A DNA stretch of 64,000 nt from Mycobacterium sp. DL99 (GTDB lineage: Bacteria; Actinomycetota; Actinomycetes; Mycobacteriales; Mycobacteriaceae): positions 1,690,916 to 1,754,915 of the forward strand of contig NZ_SJOM01000007.1 in the NCBI RefSeq assembly GCF_004762045.1, written 5' to 3'. Below are positions 9,693-17,927 of the stretch, one piece after another. The notes beneath the pieces are model-generated. The model saw only the letters and a list, made by a program, of their open reading frames with translations, did no database searches and was not told the DNA's origin. How positions within the stretch are numbered: position 1 is the first letter of the stretch; each line of letters begins with the position of its first letter. The translations under genes were made by a program, and so were the position numbers.

Positions 9693-10613
9693 TCACGTCC
9701 GCTCGCCGGGGTTGGTGGCAGCGTTCTCGACGTACTCGGTCAGCATCTGACTGACGACCGATTCGATGGTCGACTCGATCGAGGCGGCCAGTGTCGCGCT
9801 GACCGCGGACACCGCCTGGGTCCGGAATTGAATCAGCATCGTGATCAGTTCGGCCACTTCGGTATCCGCCGGCAGCGACTCGCCGGGCTTGATCTTCTCG
9901 GACACCTGATCCACCCCGGCCTGCACCAGGATCGAGCTGATCTGGTCGAGGAGCGGCACCACCTGCTCGTGCACGTTGATCAATGTGTCGATCGGGACAC
10001 CGTACTGCCGCACCTCGTTGAATGCCTCGATCAGCTTGGGCCGCACGATGATTGCCTCACCCGATGACTTCTCGAGCTTGATCACGCCGTTGCCGACCAG
10101 CCGGTCGAAGGCAGCGTCGTCATCGACCAGACGTTTCGCATCGGCGAGCGGCATGCGTTCGGGCTTCTCGGTCGCCCAGTTGCCGGCGATGGCGTCCTCC
10201 AGCCCGAGGACGTCCCCGATGTCCTTGCCCTGCTCCCATGCGCTGAGCATCTCGTGGACGTGCGCGATGTTGTAGCCCCGATCCAGCATCGAGGTGATCA
10301 GCCGCAGCCGGGTCAGGTGGGTGTCGTTGAACAACGCGATCCGGCCGACCCGCAGCGGTGGGTGCAGCAGTCCCCGGTCGCGGTACACCCGAATGTTGCG
10401 GGTGGTGGTGTCGGCCAGCCGCGCGAGTTCGTCGATGCGGTATTCGCCGGACGCCGCGACGCCGTGCGGCTGCACGGCGGCGTCGAAGAGTTGGGCCACC
10501 GCCGTTTCGATGACGTCGCGCGATCCGCGCCGGATCTGCCGGGGGGCCCGGCGCAGACCGGTGAGGATCGTCGAGATGGCGCCCGCCGACTGCCGGGGCT
10601 GCTTGGCCGCCAT
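9693..10613 (-). CDS. MerR-family transcriptional regulator
   Basis: 306 residues. A MerR-type winged helix-turn-helix (YRIDELARLADTTTRNIRVYRDRGLLHPP) lies near residues 58-86, after an unusual 55-residue N-terminal extension. A long helical C-terminal effector region follows and has no metal-binding cysteines. It is the last gene of the monooxygenase operon: its ATG shares the final A of the upstream TGA (TGATG), so it is translationally coupled and likely controls its own operon. The effector is unknown; a hydrophobic substrate of the enzymes is a reasonable guess. Confidence 0.85.
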   Translation of the reverse strand: MAAKQPRQSAGAISTILTGLRRAPRQIRRGSRDVIETAVAQLFDAAVQPHGVAASGEYRIDELARLADTTTRNIRVYRDRGLLHPPLRVGRIALFNDTHLTRLRLITSMLDRGYNIAHVHEMLSAWEQGKDIGDVLGLEDAIAGNWATEKPERMPLADAKRLVDDDAAFDRLVGNGVIKLEKSSGEAIIVRPKLIEAFNEVRQYGVPIDTLINVHEQVVPLLDQISSILVQAGVDQVSEKIKPGESLPADTEVAELITMLIQFRTQAVSAVSATLAASIESTIESVVSQMLTEYVENAATNPGERT

Positions 10614-12103
10614 CAGGCCGAGGAGCTGATCGCGACACGTGCGTCGCGTGCCACGTCGTAGTCACCGAGCCGGAAATCCCGCATCTGTCGAAGATACTGG
10701 GTGGCGGTTCCGGGATACATCGACGCGTTGAATCCGTCCGCGGTCAGGTACCAGCTGGTGCACCCTGACATCCAGGTGGTTTTCGTCAGTCGCCGCTGCA
10801 ACCGGGTGTTGTGGCGCTCCTGGACGTCGGCGCGCACGTCGAGATATCGCAGATTCTTGCGCAGGATCGTGCGGATACCGGCGACGGCGTAGTCGATCTG
10901 GCCCTCGACGTAGACGAGCAGTGAGTTGTGGCCCGGCCCCGAGTTGGGGCCGGTCATCAGGAACAGGTTCGGGTACCCGTGGACGTTGATGCTCTTGTAG
11001 GCCTGGGCGCCGCCTGTCCATTCATCGGCCAGCGACCGGCCGCCGAGACCGGTGACGGGATACGGCGGACCGGTGAGATGGACGTCGAAGCCGGTGGCGA
11101 ACACGATCGCGTCGAGGTGGTGTTCGATGCCGTCGCTGGTACGGATACCCACCGGGCTCATCGTGGCGATCGGCCAGTCGATCAGCTTGCAGTTGTCGCG
11201 CTGCAGCGCCGGGTAGTAATCGCTGGAGACCAGCATGCGTTTACAGCCGGGGGTGAAATCCGGGGTGAGCTGCCTGCGCAGCCACGGGTCGGAAACCTGC
11301 CGGCGTAGATGCGCCTTGCCGAGCCGCGCGACCAGGCCCGTCAGCGGGGTGTCCCACACCATCGCCGTCGCGCTCGCCTCATGACCCCAGAACAGGATCT
11401 GGCGGGCGAGCTGTTGGACGGCAGGTACTTTCGTGAACAACGTGCGCGCGGCCGGGGGAGTGGCGATGTCCAGACGCGGGATCACCCACCCTGGAGTGCG
11501 TTGGAACACCTTGACGAAGCCTGCGGTCTTCACCAGCTCCGGGATGATCTGTACGGCGCTGGCTCCGGTGCCGATGACGGCGACGCGCTTGCCGGTGAAG
11601 TCGTAGTCGTGATCCCAGTTCGCGCTGTGGATCTTGTGGCCCTGATAGGTGTCCAGTCCGCGGATGTCGGGCCACTTGTGGTCGGGCAGGGGACCGGAGG
11701 CCAGTACCACTGTCCGGGCCCGAAAACGCTTGCGGCCAGTTGTCTTGACCGTCCAGACCCCGTCGGCTTCATCGAACGACAGACCGTCGACCTCGATACC
11801 GAACTGGATCCGCCGGCGCAGGTCGAACGCGTCGACCATGTCCTCGATGTGCTGACGAATCTCGCCGGCCGGGGAATAGGCCCGCGACCAGTCCGGGTTC
11901 TTGACGAACGAGAACGAGTACAGCAGCGACGGAATATCGCATGCCGCACCGGGATAGGTGTTGTCGCGCCACGTCCCGCCGACGCGGTCCGAACGGTCCA
12001 GGATGACGAAGTCATCGACTCCGGCCTCGATGAGCTTGATCGCGGTGCCGATGCCGGTGAACCCGGCGCCGACGATCAGCGTGTCGTAAGTCCGATTCGC
12101 CAT
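10613..12103 (-). CDS. Flavin monooxygenase of the Baeyer-Villiger type (MymA-like)
   Basis: 496 residues. The N-terminal FAD fold is VGAGFTGIGTAIKL. The NADPH fold is VIGTGASAVQIIP. A type I Baeyer-Villiger fingerprint, YQGHKIHSANWD (Y in place of the first F), lies near residue 150, and ATGFD marks the second FAD contact. It would insert oxygen into a ketone or oxidise a heteroatom using NADPH. With the hydrolase and SDR upstream it resembles the M. tuberculosis mymA neighbourhood (Rv3083-Rv3085), though not in full gene content. One nucleotide separates it from the ferritin-like gene upstream (TGA C ATG). Confidence 0.9.
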   Translation of the reverse strand: MANRTYDTLIVGAGFTGIGTAIKLIEAGVDDFVILDRSDRVGGTWRDNTYPGAACDIPSLLYSFSFVKNPDWSRAYSPAGEIRQHIEDMVDAFDLRRRIQFGIEVDGLSFDEADGVWTVKTTGRKRFRARTVVLASGPLPDHKWPDIRGLDTYQGHKIHSANWDHDYDFTGKRVAVIGTGASAVQIIPELVKTAGFVKVFQRTPGWVIPRLDIATPPAARTLFTKVPAVQQLARQILFWGHEASATAMVWDTPLTGLVARLGKAHLRRQVSDPWLRRQLTPDFTPGCKRMLVSSDYYPALQRDNCKLIDWPIATMSPVGIRTSDGIEHHLDAIVFATGFDVHLTGPPYPVTGLGGRSLADEWTGGAQAYKSINVHGYPNLFLMTGPNSGPGHNSLLVYVEGQIDYAVAGIRTILRKNLRYLDVRADVQERHNTRLQRRLTKTTWMSGCTSWYLTADGFNASMYPGTATQYLRQMRDFRLGDYDVARDARVAISSSA

Positions 12104-12104
12104 G

Positions 12105-13025
12105 TCAGGCCGCCGGCTCGTGGGTCAGTTCTTTGAACCAAGAGGGGATCGGCCGCAGCAGCGTCTTCGGATAGCGGTCGGAGGCCCACACCATGGGATT
12201 GGCGATCCAGTGATAGGGGTGGCGTGGGTTGGTGACCATCCGGCCGTGCAGCTTGAGCAGCTGATAGGTCGGGACCCGCCAGGTGTGCTCACCGCGGCCT
12301 CCGATCTCCTTGAAACGCATCATCGCCTTGTACAGCTTCTCCGGTTGCAGGCCCATGTCGACGATGTTGTTGCGCATCCGGTTGAGCAGCGGGACATACA
12401 TCAACGTGCCGATGATCACTCCGGGAGAAGCCACGTTGCCGACGAATTCGACCGCCAGTCTCCGCGCGGTGGAGTTGCCGATCATGTCGAGAACCTCGAA
12501 ATCAACCGCGATATGGCGGGATTCGTCGTTGTTGATCTTCTCGAAGACCTGGTGACACACGGGGTCGTCGACCTCTTCGAGCAGGAACTTCAGCAGTGCT
12601 CCGTCGAGAGCCACCTCGAGCATCGGGATGACGGTACCGAGGACCGACAGAGACATGTTGTCGGAGAAGGTGTCCAGCCACTCGATGGCCAACCGGATGT
12701 TGACGTTCGGTTCGGGCATCTCGCCGTCTTCGAGCATGCCCCAGCGCTTCATCAGGGCCAGCTCGGCATTGGCGTGCCGCTGCTCCTCGGCGTGGAAGTA
12801 GCGGTAGATCTCGGCGATGGTCGGGGTCGGCGCCTTCTTGGCCAGCGCGGCGAACCCACGCGCACCGACATTCTCGATCCAGCACAGATCGGCCATGAAA
12901 GCCTTGAGTTTCGGCCGCATCTCGTCGGTGATGGTCTCGGCCCCCGGTGCATCCCAGTCGATGTCGGCCAGGGCCCACTGGCGGTCCTTGATCTTCGCCA
13001 GCATTCGTTCCATGTCCATCGTCAT
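12105..13025 (-). CDS. Ferritin-like di-iron protein (AurF-like oxygenase fold)
   Basis: 306 residues, mainly helical, with two EXXH-type metal motifs: AEEQRH (near residue 80) and NDESRHIAVDFEVLD (near residue 167), plus further acidic residues. This is the pattern of di-iron oxygenases and metal-dependent hydrolases of ferritin fold. The substrate is unknown. The start ATG 13025 has a strong ribosome-binding site, GAGGAGGT, which lies inside the end of the SDR gene. The SDR stop TAA overlaps this ATG by one base. It probably works with the neighbouring monooxygenase on a lipid or ketone substrate (inference). Confidence 0.8.
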   Translation of the reverse strand: MTMDMERMLAKIKDRQWALADIDWDAPGAETITDEMRPKLKAFMADLCWIENVGARGFAALAKKAPTPTIAEIYRYFHAEEQRHANAELALMKRWGMLEDGEMPEPNVNIRLAIEWLDTFSDNMSLSVLGTVIPMLEVALDGALLKFLLEEVDDPVCHQVFEKINNDESRHIAVDFEVLDMIGNSTARRLAVEFVGNVASPGVIIGTLMYVPLLNRMRNNIVDMGLQPEKLYKAMMRFKEIGGRGEHTWRVPTYQLLKLHGRMVTNPRHPYHWIANPMVWASDRYPKTLLRPIPSWFKELTHEPAA

Positions 13026-13879
13026 TACGAAACCTCCTCAGAACTGCTGATGCGGGTGGCAAGGCCGACCGTGCGGGTGTACACCGTCGGGGTGAGTCGT
13101 TTTATGCCCCAACCGATCCGGGCGTCCGGTTGCGGCATGCAGTACAGGCCGCCACGGTCGTTGGTGTCCAGGCACATGCGGGCGACGCGCTCGGGGGAGA
13201 ACCCGGTCCAGCGCATCAGCCGGTCGGCCAGCTGCGTCGATTGGGCTGTGATCCGGCCGGCTTCGACGATGTTGGTCTTGACGAACGTCGGACACAGCAC
13301 TGTGACGTTGATGCCGGTGCCGGACAGTTCTGCGGCCAGGGTCTCCGACAGCGACAGCGTCCCGGCCTTGCTGACGTTGTAGGCGGCCATTCCCGGGGCA
13401 GCGCCGAATGCCGCGGCGGAAGCGACATTGATGATGCCGCGTGGTTGGTCCGTGTCCGCGGCACGCAGGATCGGCGTAAACACGTGGCAACCGTGGATCG
13501 GCCCCCACAGGTTGATGCCGAGCACCCAGTTCCAGTCGTCGATGCTGGTGTCGCCGATGGGTTGTCCGCCGGCCCCGACGCCGGCGTTGTTGACGACGAG
13601 GGAGGGTGGTCCGCCGAACCAGGCTTGCGCGGCGTCGGCAAGGTGGGTGACTTCCTCGATCCGCGAGACGTCGCAGCGCACCGCGGTGGCCTGCCCTCCC
13701 TCGGCGGTGATGGCCTCGGCGGTGGCGCGGGCGGCGGCCTCGTCGATGTCGCTGCACACCACCCGACCACCGCGCGTAGCCAGTTCGCGTGCGAAGGCGG
13801 CGCCGATCCCGCTGCCCGCACCGGTGACAACCGCGTCGGCGTACCGGCTGCGCTTGCGGCTCGATCCGAAGATGTTCAC
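13025..13879 (-). CDS. Short-chain dehydrogenase/reductase
   Basis: 284 residues. The NAD(P)-binding motif is VTGAGSGIGAAFA, followed by VVNNAG. The catalytic Ser lies in NVASAAAFG and the Tyr/Lys in AAYNVSKAG. The start is GTG 13879, overlapping the hydrolase TGA as GTGA. It likely oxidises an alcohol to the ketone used by the downstream Baeyer-Villiger enzyme, or the reverse (inference from context). It corresponds in role to Rv3085 of the mymA operon. Confidence 0.9.
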   Translation of the reverse strand: MNIFGSSRKRSRYADAVVTGAGSGIGAAFARELATRGGRVVCSDIDEAAARATAEAITAEGGQATAVRCDVSRIEEVTHLADAAQAWFGGPPSLVVNNAGVGAGGQPIGDTSIDDWNWVLGINLWGPIHGCHVFTPILRAADTDQPRGIINVASAAAFGAAPGMAAYNVSKAGTLSLSETLAAELSGTGINVTVLCPTFVKTNIVEAGRITAQSTQLADRLMRWTGFSPERVARMCLDTNDRGGLYCMPQPDARIGWGIKRLTPTVYTRTVGLATRISSSEEVS

Positions 13880-14874
13880 CCGGCGACCTCGATGTTGTTC
13901 TCGATGGTGTTGCAGCGCAGGGATTCCGAGATGAATCCTGCGGCTTGTTGCACGGCTGGGGCGGCCTCCGGACTGAGCCGGGGTAGGGCCTGGAAGACGT
14001 GCACCTGGTCGGGCCACACTTGCAGTTCGGCATCGCCCCCGGCAGCGCGGATGTCCGCGTCGAGCGAGCGGGCGTCGGCAAGCAGCATCTCGGCGCCGCC
14101 GGCCTGGATCAGGGCCCGCGGTAACTGTCGCCCGCCCGCGACGTCCAGTTTCAGTTTCGGATGGCTGACATCAACTCTCCCGCAATACAACTCGACCAGG
14201 CGGGCAGCATCGGCGACGCGAATCGCGGGGTCCGGGCGCAGGCTCTCGCGGCCACGCGCGAGGGCGAACGTCAGATCGATCAGCGGGGAGAACAGCACCA
14301 GCCCGGCGGGGTGGACGACATCGGGTTGCAGCAGCAGATCCACGGCGAGGTGTCCGCCCGCGGAATCGCCCGCCATCACGATGCGGCCGGGATGGAGCCC
14401 GCGTTCGGTGCAGAGCCAGTCCCAGCCCGCGCGAACGTCGTTGGCGGCGGCGGGGAACCGGTGTTCGGGAGCCAGCCGGTAGTCGATACAGAACACGGGC
14501 AGTCCGGTCAGGCGCGACAGCCAGGCGGTGAGCCGACGGTGGGTCCGCGGCGAGCACAGCGCGAATCCGCTGCCGTGGAGGTAGTAGATGGCGCGTTCAC
14601 CTTCGGTCACTCCGGGGCCGCGCACCCATTCACCCACGACGCGTCGACCGTCGGCCATGCGTACGTCGACGTGTTCGACGCGGGTGCCCGACAGTGACGG
14701 CCCGAAGGTGGCCATGATCCGGGCGATCAGTCTGCGGGAAGTCCACAGGCCCCAGCCGGTGTCCGGCGGCAGAGCGGCGCTGACCTGGCGCAGGGTGAGG
14801 CTGCTCACTGTGGACGCGCTGCGGGATCGCAAGGATCCGCGTTGGGCCGGGGGAATTCCGGTGGTTCCGGACAT
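13876..14874 (-). CDS. Alpha/beta hydrolase of the hormone-sensitive-lipase family (LipR-like)
   Basis: 332 residues. The oxyanion motif YYLHGSGFALCS (HGSG rather than HGGG) and the nucleophile motif MAGDSAGGHLAV define an HSL-type carboxylesterase. The acid is probably in EMLLADARSLDADI and the histidine in WPDQVHVFQALP. It is the first gene of the five-gene operon, starting at ATG 14874 after AGGAGGCCCC. An esterase next to a Baeyer-Villiger monooxygenase is logical, because the ester made by the latter can be hydrolysed here. Confidence 0.88.
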   Translation of the reverse strand: MSGTTGIPPAQRGSLRSRSASTVSSLTLRQVSAALPPDTGWGLWTSRRLIARIMATFGPSLSGTRVEHVDVRMADGRRVVGEWVRGPGVTEGERAIYYLHGSGFALCSPRTHRRLTAWLSRLTGLPVFCIDYRLAPEHRFPAAANDVRAGWDWLCTERGLHPGRIVMAGDSAGGHLAVDLLLQPDVVHPAGLVLFSPLIDLTFALARGRESLRPDPAIRVADAARLVELYCGRVDVSHPKLKLDVAGGRQLPRALIQAGGAEMLLADARSLDADIRAAGGDAELQVWPDQVHVFQALPRLSPEAAPAVQQAAGFISESLRCNTIENNIEVAG

Positions 14875-14918
14875 GGGGCCTCCTCGTCGAAGCGTGCGAG
14901 GAGTACATCAGCAATTGA

Positions 14919-14946
14919 TGACATTTGTCAATGTCACCAATTGGTG
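14919..14946 (-). promoter_or_regulatory. Paired palindromic operator upstream of the hydrolase-to-MerR operon
   Basis: AT-rich island in GC-rich DNA holding two perfect inverted repeats: TGACATTTGTCA (14919-14930) and CACCAATTGGTG (14935-14946), with GACATT-TGTC-AATGTC overlapping both. A minus-strand TTGACA (14926-14931) lies within it and may be the -35 of the operon; no good -10 was identified. It is the likely site for the MerR protein encoded at the operon end, or for another regulator. Confidence 0.55.
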
Positions 14947-14966
14947 ATGGTGATGTTTGATTCGGC

Positions 14967-16730
14967 TCAGCGGGCCGGGTCGCCGCGCCACCGAAAACTG
15001 TTGACGTACTTGCCCATATCTTGCGCCAGGTCCAAATCGGCACCGGACGGAATGCCGGGGCCGAAATCGGGGCCGAAGGCGTGATAGGGGCCGGTGGCGA
15101 CGGCGATCAGTGCCAGGTCGTTCTTGACCGCGGCCACGATGACAACCCGTATCCGCATGTAGTCACCGGTGGCGTTTTGCGGCCAGTTGTCGAGGACCAT
15201 CCCGTATCCGAGCTGATAGCCGACCATGGCATTCGGGATCTCGTAGTCGACGTCGGAATCGGGATACGTGTCATCGACCAGAGCGGTGGCGATCTCCTTC
15301 GGCGTTCGTCCGGTCGCGGGCCTGCCGATGAGTTGCATCGTGCCGCCGTCTCCGGCCAGGAAATCCGCCGTGACACCGTCGTCGGCGGTGGTGACCGAGT
15401 AGGCCGCACCGGCGGCCGGATACGCGACGGAGAACGCGCCGTCCGAGGCGGTGAAGCGGGGATTGGCCGCCACCGGTTCGGCCGTCGGCGGAGTGCCGCA
15501 GTCCGGCGGGCATGCGTAGAGCGCGGGTGCGTGGCTGACCAATGCCGACACCCCGGCGAGGCCCGCTGCCACTGTTGCGACCCCGGCACCCCAGGCCCCC
15601 AGTAGCCGGCGGTCGCCGGCCCCGTACACCGGTCGCGACAACGCCCGGACCGCGGACCCGCAGTTCGGGCAGAACGCCATGGCGGAATCGGGGTGGTCGC
15701 ATTGTGGGCACGACAGGGGTCCGTCATCGGGAACGGCGTCGTGCGCTCCGTGGAGCAATGCGAGCTGCAGACCGACTCGCAGTGCCAGCATTGCCAACAC
15801 CATCACGGCCAAATGCACTGCCAGCACCAAGATCTGTGACACCGGCGCGATGTCGATCAGACCGAGAATCGCATAGCAGGCTGGGACGGATGCGGCCGTC
15901 AGCAGCACGGCCGTGCGGACCCGCGCTTTGTCCGGCGCCGGGGTGAACCACAGGGCGATGCCGACGAGGGCACCGGCGGCCGCGGCGGTCAACGGCACCG
16001 CCACCGCCTGGATGCCGGCCTGTACCAACAGCCCGCTGAGCGGCCGGTCGTGGTCCACCATCCCGTCGTCGAATTGCGGAGCCAGTCGGCTCAGCGTGGC
16101 AGCCGCGGTGAACGCAAGGGCGCCGAGCGCACCGATGGCAAAGCCGCCCAACGGGTCTCGTGTTCGCCGCCCGAGCAGGCGGATCGCCACCACTGGGGTG
16201 AGCATCAACAGCATGGCGCCGAGCGGGATACCCAGACCGTCGCGCATCATCCGCAACTGCGGCACATCGACGCCCATCGGCATGTCGTACTCCCTGGCCA
16301 CTGCGGCTCCGGTCGTCAATGTCCAGGCGGCGCCCAGCGTGGCTCCCAGGACGGCGGTCGGCAGCAGTGTGCGTACCGGAACATCCGGAGAGACAACGGA
16401 TCTCCGTAGATACGCGACGAACAGGAGCGGCACGCCGAATGCGGCGAACGCGTTCATCGCCGCCGGCAGTCGTAGCAGTGCGCAAGCGACCACTGCGATC
16501 ACCAGCGCACCCACTGCCAGCCGGAACGGTGCGCGCGAATGTTGCGGTAGCTGTGGGAACAGCGAACTGACCGCCGACGGCCGCAGCAGATGCTCGCGGC
16601 CCGCACAGTACGCCCGGATTCGTAACCACCCGGGTCTACCCCGTGACGGGTCCAGGTATGCACCGCACCGTCCGCAGAATGTGCCCGCCGGAACATCGGT
16701 TCGGCATGCTCGGCAATCGACGGTGCTCAT
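14967..16730 (-). CDS. Zinc-ribbon polytopic membrane protein fused to an extracytoplasmic domain
   Basis: 587 residues. The N-terminus has a CRAC...CGRC zinc ribbon (residues 7-23). About seven to nine hydrophobic segments follow, then a second ribbon, CPQCDHPD...CPNCG, then one more membrane segment near residue 390. A roughly 190-residue outside domain ends DMGKYVNSFRWRGDPAR. It is a single-gene version of the two adjacent genes at 17924-19120 and 17208-17927, with matching domains throughout (for example HLLRPSAVSSLFPQL and DLALIAVATGPYHAFGP). It lies 42 nt after a lipoprotein gene. Function is unknown; the start ATG 16730 was chosen for alignment to the paralogue. Confidence 0.75.
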   Translation of the reverse strand: MSTVDCRACRTDVPAGTFCGRCGAYLDPSRGRPGWLRIRAYCAGREHLLRPSAVSSLFPQLPQHSRAPFRLAVGALVIAVVACALLRLPAAMNAFAAFGVPLLFVAYLRRSVVSPDVPVRTLLPTAVLGATLGAAWTLTTGAAVAREYDMPMGVDVPQLRMMRDGLGIPLGAMLLMLTPVVAIRLLGRRTRDPLGGFAIGALGALAFTAAATLSRLAPQFDDGMVDHDRPLSGLLVQAGIQAVAVPLTAAAAGALVGIALWFTPAPDKARVRTAVLLTAASVPACYAILGLIDIAPVSQILVLAVHLAVMVLAMLALRVGLQLALLHGAHDAVPDDGPLSCPQCDHPDSAMAFCPNCGSAVRALSRPVYGAGDRRLLGAWGAGVATVAAGLAGVSALVSHAPALYACPPDCGTPPTAEPVAANPRFTASDGAFSVAYPAAGAAYSVTTADDGVTADFLAGDGGTMQLIGRPATGRTPKEIATALVDDTYPDSDVDYEIPNAMVGYQLGYGMVLDNWPQNATGDYMRIRVVIVAAVKNDLALIAVATGPYHAFGPDFGPGIPSGADLDLAQDMGKYVNSFRWRGDPAR

Positions 16731-16772
16731 GGCGTGAGTGGCCGCAGGGTCAGCGGCCGATTTCCGACGGTG

Positions 16773-17063
16773 CTACTGCCGGTGGGGGCTGCCGATCCCG
16801 TGACGCCCGGTGGGTGGCCCGGGCGGTTCCACGTGGGTGGGCGTGAAGCTGTTGGCGCCACCGGGGGTGACCTGCTTCTCGGTGGGGGCCACGGGCGGTG
16901 GGGCCGACGGCGTGGTCGTCGTCGTTGTCGTGGTGGTCGGGGTGGGGCTCGTGGTCTCGGGCGCTTTCTCGCCGGTACCGCAAGCACTGAGTCCGACCAT
17001 CCCGATGATCGCGGCGGAGGCTGCGGCGACTGCGAGGCGACGAGTTGATGGGCCTGACCTCAT
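16773..17063 (-). CDS. Thr-rich small lipoprotein, copy B
   Basis: 96 residues. Signal peptide with lipobox GLSAC (Cys28), then a low-complexity Thr stretch (SPTPTTTTTTTTTPSAPPP), then a conserved tail VAPTEKQVTPGGANSFTPTHV. It would be an outer-leaflet-anchored short peptide of unknown role. The start ATG 17063 follows GAGGACTAATC. It is a paralogue of the lipoprotein at 20773-21060, including the leader DNA. It precedes the fused membrane protein. Confidence 0.75.
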   Translation of the reverse strand: MRSGPSTRRLAVAAASAAIIGMVGLSACGTGEKAPETTSPTPTTTTTTTTTPSAPPPVAPTEKQVTPGGANSFTPTHVEPPGPPTGRHGIGSPHRQ

Positions 17064-17207
17064 GATTAGTCCTCACTGTCCCCCGCGGACGATACAGAAA
17101 CAGGCCCCGAACAGGGTCTGCCAGCAAACCCTAGCCCAGTGCGCTCCGGCGCGGACGTCAATTGCGAGGTTTTCTGGTCGCGGCAGCGGGCGCGTCTACC
17201 GCGGGGG

Positions 17208-17927
17208 TCAGCGGTTGGGGTCCCCGCGCCAGCGGAAACTGTTGACGTATTTGCCCATGTCCAGGGCCAGCTGCAGGTTGGCGCCCGAGGGCTTGCTGGC
17301 CCCTGAGCCAGGGCCGAATTCCCGGTAGGGTCCGACGGCCGATGCGATGAGGGCGAGGTCGTCTTTGACCGCGACCAACACCAGCACCCGCATCCGCATG
17401 TAGTTACTCGTGGCGCCCTGTGGCCAGCAGTCGGCGACCAGGCCGAACCCGGGGTGGTAACCGACCATCGCGTTGGGGATGTCGTAGGCCGTCTTGGTAT
17501 CCGGAAATGTCTTTTTGACAAGAGAATTGGCGATGTCCTCGGCGTTGCGTCCACCGGCCGGCTCACTGAACAACTGGAGCATGCCACCGTCACCGGCCTG
17601 GAATTCCGCGGTGACACCGGTGGGGTTGGCGGTGACCTTGTAGGCCGAGGACGCCACCGGGTAGGACACCGAAAAGCTGCCGTCGGGGGCGGTGAACACC
17701 GGATTGATCGCTACCGCCTGCCCGGTCGGGGGTTGTCCGCACTCGGGCGGGCACATGTATCGCACCGGTGGCTTGCTCGTCGCATGGGAGACCCAGGCGA
17801 GCGTGCCGGCAACCAGGGCGATTCCCGTACCCAGGACCGCCAGCACTTTCAGTGCCGAGGTCTTGCGGATGGCCCGGGTGCGGCCGGTGGAAATAGGTAC
17901 CGCATAGCCGGGAAAGAACGTGCTCAT
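17208..17927 (-). CDS. Single-pass membrane-anchored extracytoplasmic protein
   Basis: 239 residues. One membrane segment lies at about residues 27-47 (VLAVLGTGIALVAGTLAWV). An outer domain follows, with a Cys pair MCPPECGQPP, a beta-rich core (TAPDGSFSVSYPV) and a C-terminal YVNSFRWRGDPNR. It matches the C-terminal third of the fused protein at 14967-16730. It overlaps the zinc-ribbon gene upstream by ATGA. No family is recognised; the outer domain may bind a wall or protease partner (inference). Confidence 0.75.
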   Translation of the reverse strand: MSTFFPGYAVPISTGRTRAIRKTSALKVLAVLGTGIALVAGTLAWVSHATSKPPVRYMCPPECGQPPTGQAVAINPVFTAPDGSFSVSYPVASSAYKVTANPTGVTAEFQAGDGGMLQLFSEPAGGRNAEDIANSLVKKTFPDTKTAYDIPNAMVGYHPGFGLVADCWPQGATSNYMRMRVLVLVAVKDDLALIASAVGPYREFGPGSGASKPSGANLQLALDMGKYVNSFRWRGDPNR

